A DNA stretch of 64,000 nucleotides from a virus. The notes below the pieces were generated by a model. The model saw only the letters and a list, made by a program, of their open reading frames with translations, ran no database searches and was not told where the DNA came from. The stretch covers positions 1-64,000 of the IMG/VR virus record IMGVR_UViG_3300031997_000007, one strand, 5' to 3'. Below are positions 43,464 through 50,007 of this stretch, one piece after another. Every line of letters starts with the position of its first letter. The first letter of the stretch is position 1. A program made the position numbers and the translations under genes.

Positions 43464-44069
43464 ATGAAGCATTTCGGTAACATCGATTTAAATAATAATC
43501 TAATGCAACAAATGGTGATGGAATTAGAAACTAATTTTCCAGATAGTCCTGTTGCCGGTCGTATCATATTTAAAGACAAACGCGTATATATGTGTGTTGA
43601 AATTTTAAATGGATTACCAGTATGGGTTCCATTGACCAATGAATTAAATACATATGTGCATCGTCAAACTGGTCAAAGTAACACATGGAACATAAACCAT
43701 AACTTAAACACTACAACTCCAATGATTCAAATATATGATGTAAATCACCTTTATGTTATTCCTAATGCTGTAGCGATTGTTGACAATAATAATTTAAATG
43801 TGACGTTTGGATATCCAATAATTGGATCTGCGGTACTTATGTTCGGTGAAGCTATTACCGGATCCTCAAGAACATCTACAGCATATACCTCCACTCAAAC
43901 AGCACCTTCATCTGCTTGGGTAATTATACATGAATTAGGGTATTTTCCAGTTGTTAGAGTATTCATCGGTAATGTTGAAGTACAACCAGATTCAATTACT
44001 CATAATTCAATATTTCAACTAACTATTAACTTCTCATCACCACAAGTTGGTGTTGCAAGATTAGTGTAA
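43464..44069 (+). CDS. Small fibre-like protein with two WxIxHNL modules
   Basis: 201 residues from ATG 43464, preferred over the ATG at 43449 because GGAGA (43450-43454) then becomes a well-placed ribosome site. The N-terminal 55 residues (MKHFGNIDLNNN, SPVAGRIIFKDKRVYMCVE) match the start of the long fibre. Two copies of the shared module follow: SNTWNINHNL and SSAWVIIHELGYFPVVRVF...GVARLV. It reads as a short fibre or fibre accessory built from the same parts. Confidence 0.65.
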   Translation: MKHFGNIDLNNNLMQQMVMELETNFPDSPVAGRIIFKDKRVYMCVEILNGLPVWVPLTNELNTYVHRQTGQSNTWNINHNLNTTTPMIQIYDVNHLYVIPNAVAIVDNNNLNVTFGYPIIGSAVLMFGEAITGSSRTSTAYTSTQTAPSSAWVIIHELGYFPVVRVFIGNVEVQPDSITHNSIFQLTINFSSPQVGVARLV

Positions 44070-44080
44070 GGTAACTAAAC

Positions 44081-44308
44081 ATGGCATATCAAAACGTACT
44101 CGCATCGTATTTATACGCACAAAATGAAGAATCTGATACTTGGGTTCTTGTACATAATTTAGGTCAAGCAGCTCCAATTGTTGATTGTTGGACAATATAT
44201 AATGGTGACATAACTAATATAATTCCACTATCAGTAACTGTTAATGATCCATACACTGCAACTGTAGTTTTTTCATCAGCGCGAACAGGTTTCGCGTCTG
44301 TGGTATAA
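44081..44308 (+). CDS. Single-module protein 1
   Basis: 75 residues, consisting almost only of one copy of the shared module: YAQNEESDTWVLVHNLGQ, then VDCWTIYNGD, IIPLSVTVND and TATVVFSSARTGFASVV. It follows the previous gene by 11 bases. A free-standing module probably decorates or joins fibre parts. No other domain is present. Confidence 0.65.
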   Translation: MAYQNVLASYLYAQNEESDTWVLVHNLGQAAPIVDCWTIYNGDITNIIPLSVTVNDPYTATVVFSSARTGFASVV

Positions 44309-44319
44309 GGAGAATATTA

Positions 44320-44553
44320 ATGGCTATATCAGCATATAATCACATACAATCAGATCCTAGCAATTCATGGACAATAACCCATAATTTAAACACAACCGCT
44401 GTTAATTTAGATGTTGTGATACTAGATGATAATTTAAATAAAAAAATTCTACCTGGTAATATTATAACACAGGATAACAATACTATAATAGTTACATTTA
44501 CGACAGAGCACACTGGTAGTGCTCGTGTAATCGGTACTCAAATAGTACTATAA
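44320..44553 (+). CDS. Single-module protein 2
   Basis: 77 residues, again one module: HIQSDPSNSWTITHNLNT, LDVVILDD, ILPGNIITQDNNTIIVTFTTEHTGSARVI. A good AAGGAG ribosome site precedes it, 11 bases after the preceding gene. Its similarity to the C-terminus of the longer proteins suggests gene fission or module duplication. Confidence 0.65.
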   Translation: MAISAYNHIQSDPSNSWTITHNLNTTAVNLDVVILDDNLNKKILPGNIITQDNNTIIVTFTTEHTGSARVIGTQIVL

Positions 44554-44609
44554 TAATAATATTAAAATTTTAATTAATTCTTGAGCTTATTAACATATTA
44601 ACAAATAAT

Positions 44610-44617
44610 GATAAATA
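44610..44617 (+). promoter_or_regulatory. Variant late promoter before 44650
   Basis: GATAAATA on the plus strand, 33 bases before the ATG at 44650. Confidence 0.5.
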
Positions 44618-44649
44618 ATATAAAATATATCAATACAGGAATATAACAC

Positions 44650-45768
44650 ATGTTTGAAAATACAATACCAATACCAGTACAAGTTCATGGATATGTACAT
44701 ATAGAAGACGATTTAGGTAATGTTTATTTAGATAAGAGCAACGCTATTCATCCAGCTAATATGGGTCGTGTTTTTGCAAGAGCTCTAGCTAATGAAAGCA
44801 ATTATTGGATTAACCGTATAGCTTTTGGCAATGGTGGGACTGTTGTAGATGCGGCATATAATATAACATATAAAACACCTAATGATGGATTACCTCCTGA
44901 TGCTGCTGGATGGAAATCGTGTCTTTATAATGAAACATATTCTGAATATATCAATGAAAGTAGCATATTAATAAGCTCTGGAGTAGGAGCTGTACCTTCA
45001 AGTGATCCACTAGCTATATTAAATAATATGTCAGGCCCGGGAGTAGTAAGTGTTGATCAGGGATTAATATCACAAGTTGTTATAACATGTGTTTTAAATC
45101 CAAATGAACCGTTGAGTCAATATCCAACTGATATTGTTGGAAATGCTCTTAATAATGTAACTGAATATACCGAAACACCTTTTACGTTTGATGAAATTGG
45201 ATTATTTACAGCGGGTACTACAGTTATTGCAACTCCCGGTACACAAAGTGTTAATGTAAGTATAAAAACAGCAACTGACCCGACTGGATTACTTCCAGAT
45301 ACCACATACATATTTGATATTAATGTTAGTGGAACTATACAACATATTACTATTCATACACCATTAACAGGATCTGGTGTTGGCGGACAAATTCTATATA
45401 GTGATTTAATTATATTATTAAATGTTACAATAGCTGATGCTACTGTTTCTATTAATGATGGGACTAATATGACATACGGATATTTAAAGTTTACTAATGA
45501 CGATGTTGGAGTTAATGCTAATATTACTTTAATAACCCCTGCTAGTCCTCCTGATAATTGGTTATTCGATGGATTAAATAGCTTTATAGGATTTCTTGCA
45601 CCTGTCAATGGAACAGATGGTGGTGTTGATAACGACTTAAATAATCCTACACATGAAGCCCAACGCATGTTAACTCATCTAATTTTTAGCCCGGTACTTA
45701 AAGCTGCAAATAGAACATTTATTATTAAATACACATTAACAATATCAGTTGCACGCTCTGAACAATAA
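44650..45768 (+). CDS. Structural protein with conserved DKxNAIHPxNM start
   Basis: 372 residues. The N-terminus VHGYVHIEDDLGNVYLDKSNAIHPANMGRVFARALA and the WINRIAFGNGG block occur in tail-associated proteins of T4-like and related large phages (cited here in parts of residues 13-65). The rest is Thr/Asn/Gly-rich beta sequence ending FIIKYTLTISVARSEQ. It probably belongs to the tail or baseplate; the exact role is unknown. Confidence 0.65.
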   Translation: MFENTIPIPVQVHGYVHIEDDLGNVYLDKSNAIHPANMGRVFARALANESNYWINRIAFGNGGTVVDAAYNITYKTPNDGLPPDAAGWKSCLYNETYSEYINESSILISSGVGAVPSSDPLAILNNMSGPGVVSVDQGLISQVVITCVLNPNEPLSQYPTDIVGNALNNVTEYTETPFTFDEIGLFTAGTTVIATPGTQSVNVSIKTATDPTGLLPDTTYIFDINVSGTIQHITIHTPLTGSGVGGQILYSDLIILLNVTIADATVSINDGTNMTYGYLKFTNDDVGVNANITLITPASPPDNWLFDGLNSFIGFLAPVNGTDGGVDNDLNNPTHEAQRMLTHLIFSPVLKAANRTFIIKYTLTISVARSEQ

Positions 45769-45805
45769 CATCTTATATTTTAATGATAAGTAGGTATTTA
45801 AATAT

Positions 45806-46015
45806 ATGAAGGGACCAGGACAGTCGAATAGTTTTTCAAGACGTGCTAAAGCAATGGATGGTAATAGCATACCAAATCAGTATGTTAATAAGAATTATGG
45901 TGTTAAACGTAAAGCGAAAGCCCATAAATATAGCATTATTAGTACAGGAACTGGTAAATATTATGGCTCAAAAGCTATAATGGAAACTTTTAAAGAATTT
46001 CTTATACGCACATAA
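45806..46015 (+). CDS. Small basic protein, unknown
   Basis: 69 residues with many Lys and Arg (SRRAKAMDG, VKRKAKAHK) and no recognised domain. It starts 37 bases after the previous gene without a clear ribosome site. Its strong charge could suit nucleic-acid binding, but nothing proves it. Confidence 0.5.
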   Translation: MKGPGQSNSFSRRAKAMDGNSIPNQYVNKNYGVKRKAKAHKYSIISTGTGKYYGSKAIMETFKEFLIRT

Positions 46016-46046
46016 TAAATATTTTCGCATAAATAAAAAAGAATAG

Positions 46047-46074
46047 TTGCATTAAAGAATAAATATTATATAAT
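46047..46074 (+). promoter_or_regulatory. Strong sigma70-type promoter of the micro-ORF array
   Basis: TTGCAT (46047-46052), 16-base spacer, perfect TATAAT (46069-46074), 25 bases before the first micro-ORF. A CATAAATA late-promoter variant also lies at 46028-46035, so the array could be read early and late. Confidence 0.7.
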
Positions 46075-46099
46075 AGAACTATAGTTCAAGGAGATGACA

Positions 46100-46162
46100 A
46101 TGAAACGAGATATAATATGGATTGCACCAGTTTTTAAAGGTCCAGGAGTTTACTGGGGTTGA
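46100..46162 (+). CDS. Micro-ORF 1 (20 aa, Trp/Pro/Gly)
   Basis: Preceded by a full AAGGAG ribosome site with good spacing, the only strong one in the array. The peptide starts MKRDIIWIAPVF and ends GPGVYWG: two Trp, two Pro. The stop TGA overlaps the TTG start of the next ORF. Confidence 0.55.
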   Translation: MKRDIIWIAPVFKGPGVYWG

Positions 46163-46206
46163 TTGATAATTGGCCAACTACTGGATTTATTGATCCAGAT
46201 TGGTGA
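46159..46206 (+). CDS. Micro-ORF 2 (15 aa, TTG start)
   Basis: TTG start overlapping the previous TGA (TTGA), so expression would depend on coupling. The peptide reads MIDNWPTTGFIDPDW: WP near the start and PDW at the end. It is the weakest of the seven because of its start codon. Confidence 0.35.
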   Translation: MIDNWPTTGFIDPDW

Positions 46207-46210
46207 TAAT

Positions 46211-46279
46211 ATGAAAGATATAATGCCTTTATTACCTTATACCGTTGTTAAACCTGGTTGGGCTCCAACTGATGTATAA
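46211..46279 (+). CDS. Micro-ORF 3 (22 aa)
   Basis: ATG four bases after the previous stop, in the recurring junction ATAATATGAAAG. It starts MKDIMPLLPY and ends KPGWAPTDV. It has four Pro and one Trp. Confidence 0.5.
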   Translation: MKDIMPLLPYTVVKPGWAPTDV

Positions 46280-46294
46280 GTGGCCTGTTGTAAT

Positions 46295-46402
46295 ATGAAA
46301 GACTTAAGACCTATTCATTGGCCAGAACTCATTTTATGGATACTACCATGTGGTATCACATGTATTATACCAGGTTTTGGTATAATTGTTCCCGCGATGT
46401 GA
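46295..46402 (+). CDS. Micro-ORF 4 (35 aa, hydrophobic)
   Basis: ATG in the same AATATGAAAG junction; an in-frame GTG at 46280, directly after the previous stop, is an alternative start. It begins MKDLRPIHWPE, matching the MKD start of micro-ORF 3, and continues into a hydrophobic stretch with two Cys and several Pro (LILWILPCGITC) that could sit in a membrane. Confidence 0.5.
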   Translation: MKDLRPIHWPELILWILPCGITCIIPGFGIIVPAM

Positions 46403-46407
46403 ATAAT

Positions 46408-46545
46408 ATGAAACAAAAAGTTATTCTGCAAAAAGCGAAAAGAATTGGTACTATAAAATGGCCAGATGATGTTCCTTGGGATATTATACTTCCATGGATT
46501 GCAGGTCCTAGACCAGCTCCATGGATTACATTCCCAGGACCATAA
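46408..46545 (+). CDS. Micro-ORF 5 (45 aa)
   Basis: ATG in the same ATAATATGAAA junction, five bases after the previous stop. The N-terminal third is basic (KQKVILQKAKR), followed by KWPDDVPWDIILPW and a GPRPAPWITFPGP end: four Trp and nine Pro, with PW repeated. It is the longest member. Confidence 0.55.
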   Translation: MKQKVILQKAKRIGTIKWPDDVPWDIILPWIAGPRPAPWITFPGP

Positions 46546-46546
46546 A

Positions 46547-46585
46547 ATGAATAAAAATAAACAGTGGCCTATTTGGCCTAAATAA
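46547..46585 (+). CDS. Micro-ORF 6 (12 aa)
   Basis: ATG one base after the previous stop. The peptide MNKNKQWPIWPK holds two WP pairs in seven residues, continuing the array's motif. It is too short to judge alone. Confidence 0.4.
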   Translation: MNKNKQWPIWPK

Positions 46586-46629
46586 CATATAATATAAACA
46601 AGTTAAACAAATTTAAAAAGAGACAAGAA

Positions 46630-46692
46630 ATGAAAACTATCGTAATGCCCATGATTATTGTGAAACATCCGGATGCGCCCATTATTGTGTAG
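46630..46692 (+). CDS. Micro-ORF 7 (20 aa)
   Basis: ATG after a GAGACAAGAA stretch, 44 bases beyond micro-ORF 6. It starts MKTIVMPMII and ends HPDAPIIV. It has Pro but no Trp. Its stop codon lies inside the 5' arm of a long hairpin. Confidence 0.4.
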   Translation: MKTIVMPMIIVKHPDAPIIV

Positions 46693-46728
46693 ATAGTATA
46701 TCGTTTTTTAAATCTACCAATAATGGGC
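46677..46728 (+). other. 17-bp hairpin overlapping the end of micro-ORF 7
   Basis: GCCCATTATTG (46677-46687) pairs with 46718-46728, and GTAGAT (46689-46694) with ATCTAC (46712-46717), with one bulged T and a 17-base loop holding a T run. It shares base 46728 with the next terminator stem, so the two structures compete only at the join. Confidence 0.7.
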
Positions 46729-46759
46729 CTGAAAGTTTCAAACTTATCAGGTTTTTTTT
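46728..46759 (+). terminator. Intrinsic terminator of the micro-ORF array
   Basis: Stem CCTGA-AAGTTT paired with AAACTT-A-TCAGG (46728-46738 with 46740-46751), followed by eight T's. Confidence 0.85.
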
Positions 46760-46842
46760 ATGGTTGTTAAAACACAGAAATAAAATGTAAAAGAACACAG
46801 TAATTAAATGTAAGAAAACAAGTGAATAAAAGTGATTATCGG

Positions 46843-46916
46843 GGAGAATGTAGCTTAATTGGTAAAGCCCTCGCCTGTGAAGTGAGTAGTTGGGAGATCG
46901 TAGCTCCTCATTCTCC
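46843..46916 (+). tRNA. tRNA-His (GTG)
   Basis: Acceptor GAGAATG/CATTCTC, D arm GCTT/AAGC, anticodon loop CTGTGAA with anticodon GTG, and a G-1 opposite discriminator C73, the identity element of tRNA-His. The T loop is ATCGTAG in place of TTCxAxx, which is unusual. The 3' end overlaps the end of the HNH gene by nine bases. Confidence 0.85.
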
Positions 46917-47813
46917 CCGATATACATTTTCATATTCATCTACCATGAAAACTAAGCTTTCATAAGTGATTGAGGATTTTGTTTTTTTAATATTATTATT
47001 TGTTTGTGACATTATTTCACAATTTAAAGGATGTGAAATATAATAAGGATCATAATTATGTTTAACTGCATCTTTTACTGATATTTTATGATCTCGACTA
47101 AGCCCTGTAGGATTAAGTGTTTTATTTCCAAACTTACCACCATTGGAAAACCAACCTACTGATTTAATTAAATTTAAATCAAATATATTAGGATAGTCAT
47201 ATACATTAAATTTAAATCTATATATTTGACGCATACCATCAAAATATAGTGATGCACAGTTATAGCAATATTTTTGTTTATTTTTGATTAAAGTTACATT
47301 AGAACAATGAGTACAACAACATTTATATAATTTACTATATGGAATATTGTTTTTATCAGCTTCTGTAATTGCAATTTTTATTGATATTTTAATAAATTGA
47401 GTATTCGTAATAATACGTTCTTTACGTTCTTTACTTTTATGAGTATTTGAAATTTTAGTTTTTGTCGCAGTTGTTAGAATACGACCAGTATTAGTATATG
47501 ATGCTGAACACGAATTATTACAAAAGTTATTTCTTCGTGATTTATATGGTATTATTGTAGAGCAGTATTTGCATATTTTAGGATTTAAGTTGTATGTTTG
47601 TTTAACTAATATTGCTTTTGTACGAACATAATTCGTACAATCTCGCTTTTTACAATTTTCTTTATTTTTAATTGTAACATCATCAGTTTGTATAGGATGA
47701 TTAGGATATTGATTTCGAAAATTAACATATGAAATATTATGTAGTTTTAAATGATTATTGGTTATTTTCTTAAATTGTTTAAAACAAATAGGACAAGTAA
47801 TATATGAGTTCAT
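46908..47813 (-). CDS. Zinc-finger HNH endonuclease in the tRNA cluster
   Basis: 301 residues. It starts with a C2H2-like finger (CPICFKQFKKITNNHLKLH), then a CKYC...FCNNSC pair and a CCTHC...CYNC pair. The C-terminal nuclease reads LSRDHKISVKDAV, then HPLNCEIMSQTNNNIKK, the DH...N...H/N order of HNH enzymes. It lies opposite to the tRNAs, overlapping tRNA-His at one end, with a tRNA 3' remnant at the other. A GATAAATA octamer lies upstream (47844-47851, minus). It looks like a mobile homing gene that entered a tRNA. Confidence 0.75.
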   Translation of the reverse strand: MNSYITCPICFKQFKKITNNHLKLHNISYVNFRNQYPNHPIQTDDVTIKNKENCKKRDCTNYVRTKAILVKQTYNLNPKICKYCSTIIPYKSRRNNFCNNSCSASYTNTGRILTTATKTKISNTHKSKERKERIITNTQFIKISIKIAITEADKNNIPYSKLYKCCCTHCSNVTLIKNKQKYCYNCASLYFDGMRQIYRFKFNVYDYPNIFDLNLIKSVGWFSNGGKFGNKTLNPTGLSRDHKISVKDAVKHNYDPYYISHPLNCEIMSQTNNNIKKTKSSITYESLVFMVDEYENVYRGE

Positions 47814-47862
47814 AATTATAATATTAAAATAAGTTTAAATATATATTTATCAATATTATTGA

Positions 47863-47890
47863 AGGGGTTCGAATCTCTCCAGTCACCCCT
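47863..47890 (+). pseudogene. 3' remnant of a tRNA gene
   Basis: AGGGG-TTCGAAT-CTCTC has the shape of a T arm, followed by CAGTCAC, an acceptor 3' strand. No D arm, anticodon arm or matching 5' acceptor strand is found upstream; the HNH gene begins 50 bases away. Insertion of that gene probably destroyed the tRNA. Confidence 0.6.
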
Positions 47891-47920
47891 ATAATTATTT
47901 TCAACTAAAGAGTATGTAAA

Positions 47921-48109
47921 ATGAATGTACAAGAAGTGATTGATAAATTAATGTTAGTTAAAGATAAATCAAAACACTTACAAGTTACCATTACTCGATG
48001 TGGGCGAAGTTGGTGTTCAACTAATGATATAGATGATATTATTGAAGAAGATACAGTAGTTGAAGCTACTGGTGGTGAAACAGATCAAGGTGGATTGAGA
48101 TATTTTTAA
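47921..48109 (+). CDS. Small conserved phage protein (62 aa)
   Basis: MNVQEVIDKLMLVKDKSKHLQVTI followed by CGRSWCSTNDIDDIIEEDTVVEA. The plan 'VxEVIxKL...v.v....IddI' is common among small phage proteins of unknown role. It lies between the tRNA remnant and tRNA-Met and has no strong ribosome site. Confidence 0.65.
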   Translation: MNVQEVIDKLMLVKDKSKHLQVTITRCGRSWCSTNDIDDIIEEDTVVEATGGETDQGGLRYF

Positions 48110-48123
48110 ATAGTATTTTTTGT

Positions 48124-48196
48124 AGTGATGTGGCTAAGCCGGTAAAGCACCTCCTTCATACGGAGAAAATCGTTGGTTCGAACCCAACCATCACTA
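48124..48196 (+). tRNA. tRNA-Met or tRNA-Ile2 (CAT)
   Basis: Acceptor AGTGATG/CATCACT, D arm GCT/AGC, anticodon loop TTCATAC (anticodon CAT), T arm GTTGG-TTCGAAC-CCAAC. The first pair A-T excludes initiator type. Elongator Met and lysidine-modified Ile2 cannot be separated from sequence alone. Confidence 0.85.
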
Positions 48197-48219
48197 CAAA
48201 ATGTATTTAAACGAAATAC

Positions 48220-48293
48220 AGCTCTATAGTTCAAAGGTAGAACATTACGCTGATAACGTAAAGACACAAGATCGATACCTGGTAGAGCTACCA
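48220..48293 (+). tRNA. tRNA-Ile (GAT) with encoded CCA
   Basis: Acceptor AGCTCTA/TAGAGCT, D arm GTTC/GAAC, anticodon stem TTACG/CGTAA with loop CTGATAA (GAT). CCA follows the discriminator A in the DNA. The T stem has mismatches and the T loop reads ATCGATA, so it may be a decaying or unusual tRNA. Confidence 0.8.
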
Positions 48294-48314
48294 ATTTTAA
48301 AAAGTATACTTAGT

Positions 48315-48388
48315 AGGTACGTCGTTCAGCGGCCTAGAACACCACCCTTTTAAGGTGGGAATCGTGGGTTCAAATCCCACCGTACCTA
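48315..48388 (+). tRNA. tRNA-Lys (TTT)
   Basis: Acceptor AGGTACG/CGTACCT, D arm GTTC/GAAC, anticodon stem CCACC/GGTGG, loop CTTTTAA (TTT), T arm GTGGG-TTCAAAT-CCCAC. All four stems pair fully. Confidence 0.95.
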
Positions 48389-48423
48389 CTAAGTGTATTT
48401 TAGAAGAGTAAAGTCAACGTTGT

Positions 48424-48496
48424 AGGAGTATAACTCAATTGGTAGAGTGTCGCATTTACATTGCGGAAGTTATCGGTTCAATTCCGGTTACTCCTA
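48424..48496 (+). tRNA. tRNA-Val (TAC)
   Basis: Acceptor AGGAGTA/TACTCCT, D arm ACTC/GAGT, loop TTTACAT (TAC), T arm ATCGG-TTCAATT-CCGGT. Confidence 0.93.
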
Positions 48497-48529
48497 CAAT
48501 GTTGATTTAAAACAAATAGTAGGTATTGT

Positions 48530-48601
48530 CAGTCTGTAGCCAAGCGGTATGGCGCCAAATTTGGGGTTTGGAAATCGGGAGTTCGAGCCTCTCCAGACTG
48601 A
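48530..48601 (+). tRNA. tRNA-Pro (TGG)
   Basis: Acceptor CAGTCTG/CAGACTG, D arm GCCA/TGGC, anticodon stem CCAAA/TTTGG, loop TTTGGGG (TGG), T arm GGGAG-TTCGAGC-CTCTC. Confidence 0.93.
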
Positions 48602-48673
48602 CAATACCTATTAAATCAATGAGTTAACATATAAGATAATAAGGAACTAGCAATAACCTATAAAATTGAAAAC

Positions 48674-48817
48674 ATGGAGGTTTTTTCTGTTTTTTCTATG
48701 AACGGCTTTAATGAAGCATGGGAACGAATTACTACTTTATGTGAGATGGCTGCTTTATTAAATAAACCAAAAGAAAAAATTGAAATACCAGCACCTGTAA
48801 ATCCATTAAAATTTTAG
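48674..48817 (+). CDS. Small hypothetical protein (47 aa)
   Basis: Open frame from ATG 48674 to TAG 48815-48817. It begins MEVFSVFSMNGFNEAWER, then ITTLCEMAALLNKPKEKIE, with a Pro-rich end. An internal ATG at 48698 would give 39 residues. No ribosome site lies close to either start. The amphipathic helix pattern suggests a real peptide, but no family is known. Confidence 0.4.
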   Translation: MEVFSVFSMNGFNEAWERITTLCEMAALLNKPKEKIEIPAPVNPLKF

Positions 48818-48830
48818 TTAATTATAATTG

Positions 48831-48859
48831 TTGATTAATTCTACAAAATATTATATAAT
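48831..48859 (+). promoter_or_regulatory. Sigma70-type promoter before 48890
   Basis: TTGATT (48831-48836), 17-base spacer, perfect TATAAT (48854-48859), 31 bases before the ATG. Confidence 0.65.
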
Positions 48860-48889
48860 ATGATTTTATTAATAATTTAGAGGACAACA

Positions 48890-49231
48890 ATGACTATTCA
48901 TGTAAAAAATATTAAAATTTTAAAAGGATATTTTGATAAAGTTGTGGAAAGAACACAGTGTCATGCAGGGAATGTTGGTCAAGTAATTTTTCCCTTATTA
49001 GGATTTATTGTTAATAAAATGGATGAAAATTCTGATATTCAAGTTAGAGGAAATGATGCAACTGGTAACATTCTTTGGATCTTTATAGGTGGTACTAGAT
49101 ATGCGTTTCGTTATGAGCATAGCGATGAAACTATTGAAATTAGAGAAAATAGCTATATGGGACCACTTATTGCAAAAGTTGATAATAGTACCACAACTTC
49201 AAAACTTGAAACTATATTTGCAAATTTGTAA
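48890..49231 (+). CDS. Small protein resembling integron-cassette family Hfx_Cass5
   Basis: 113 residues after a GAGG ribosome site. The blocks HAGNVGQVIFPLLGFIV, then GNILWIFIGGTRYAFRYEHSDETIEIRENS, GPLIAKVDNSTT and LETIFANL resemble, from memory, the Hfx_Cass5 group of integron gene-cassette proteins (HaxxVxevl...NvLWf...ryalxYdhxxxxIEvRexsxxGxvl). That group has no known function. The own host-type promoter suggests early expression. Confidence 0.55.
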   Translation: MTIHVKNIKILKGYFDKVVERTQCHAGNVGQVIFPLLGFIVNKMDENSDIQVRGNDATGNILWIFIGGTRYAFRYEHSDETIEIRENSYMGPLIAKVDNSTTTSKLETIFANL

Positions 49232-49437
49232 TATATAAAAATATTATATAATTAAATTTTATATAAGTGAATAATATATTTTAATATATCATATTCAACT
49301 AAATTCATACACAGATGCATTGTTCTTTATTATCTTACGTCCAGTTATACATGCACTTAGTATAACGCAGCAACACGGTTATCTTCAAAATTACGTATTA
49401 TTTACTAAATAATATTACAATAATAAGGAGTAAGATA

Positions 49438-50007
49438 ATGCAAACGTATCATTATGCACAAGCCAGAGAATTAATTAAAGATGGGGATATTATTTTCTTC
49501 AAAAATAAACCAAATATATCTTCAAAACTAATTGAAGCCATAACTGATTCACCGTTTTCTCATGTGGCTATAGCTTTTTGGGTTGAAGTGGCTTGTAAAA
49601 ATATACATAAAACAAAACGATTAATGATCGTTGAAGCTACTGGTCATACTAATAATAGAGATATTGTAAACTTATCAAATGAATGTATTTATGATATGAT
49701 AGTATTATCTCCACCACTGAAATGGATTGATATTAGTGAAAATGCACTTGATAGAGTTGGACTAGTACCTTACGGATGGACCGATGGTGCATTAATTGGA
49801 ATTCAATCTTTAATATATAGAGGATTTGGTAAAAAAATAAATATTGGTGGTGGGCGAGGTGAATATTGTTCAGAATTTGTTGCTAAAGCTTACAAATTAC
49901 CAAACACAGAAATAACCCCACACGAATTATATGATACTTTGATATCACAATATAAATGCGAGGTTAGATTTGAAATTGTACCACTATCTACCGATATAAT
50001 TGTTTGA
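49438..50007 (+). CDS. Permuted NlpC/P60-like (YiiX-type) amidase
   Basis: 189 residues after AAGGAG. The circularly permuted papain-like plan is clear: DGDIIFFKNKP at residues 15-25, the catalytic His in FSHVAIAFW (near 42), and the catalytic Cys in GEYCSEFVAKAYKLP (near 143). Such enzymes cleave amide bonds in peptidoglycan or lipids. It has no signal peptide. It could act in lysis or on host envelope, and it lies near a holin candidate. The 206-base gap before it shows no clear feature beyond AT-rich sequence. Confidence 0.8.
   Translation: MQTYHYAQARELIKDGDIIFFKNKPNISSKLIEAITDSPFSHVAIAFWVEVACKNIHKTKRLMIVEATGHTNNRDIVNLSNECIYDMIVLSPPLKWIDISENALDRVGLVPYGWTDGALIGIQSLIYRGFGKKINIGGGRGEYCSEFVAKAYKLPNTEITPHELYDTLISQYKCEVRFEIVPLSTDIIV

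Noticed and set aside
46318-46545. Single 75-codon ORF starting upstream of micro-ORF 5
   Set aside because: The extra N-terminal part overlaps micro-ORF 4 out of frame, starts without ATG or a ribosome site, and does not share the junction pattern.
46682-46939. Minus-strand 85-codon ORF
   Set aside because: It runs across the terminator hairpins and tRNA-His and has no recognisable protein features.
48106-48294. Minus-strand 62-codon ORF
   Set aside because: It is antisense to tRNA-Met and tRNA-Ile, whose folds explain the sequence.
49232-49437. Promoter or RNA gene in the 206-base gap before the amidase
   Set aside because: Only AT-rich sequence; no octamer, no spaced -35/-10 pair and no stable fold beyond TATTATTTACTAAATAATA, which is a simple weak palindrome.
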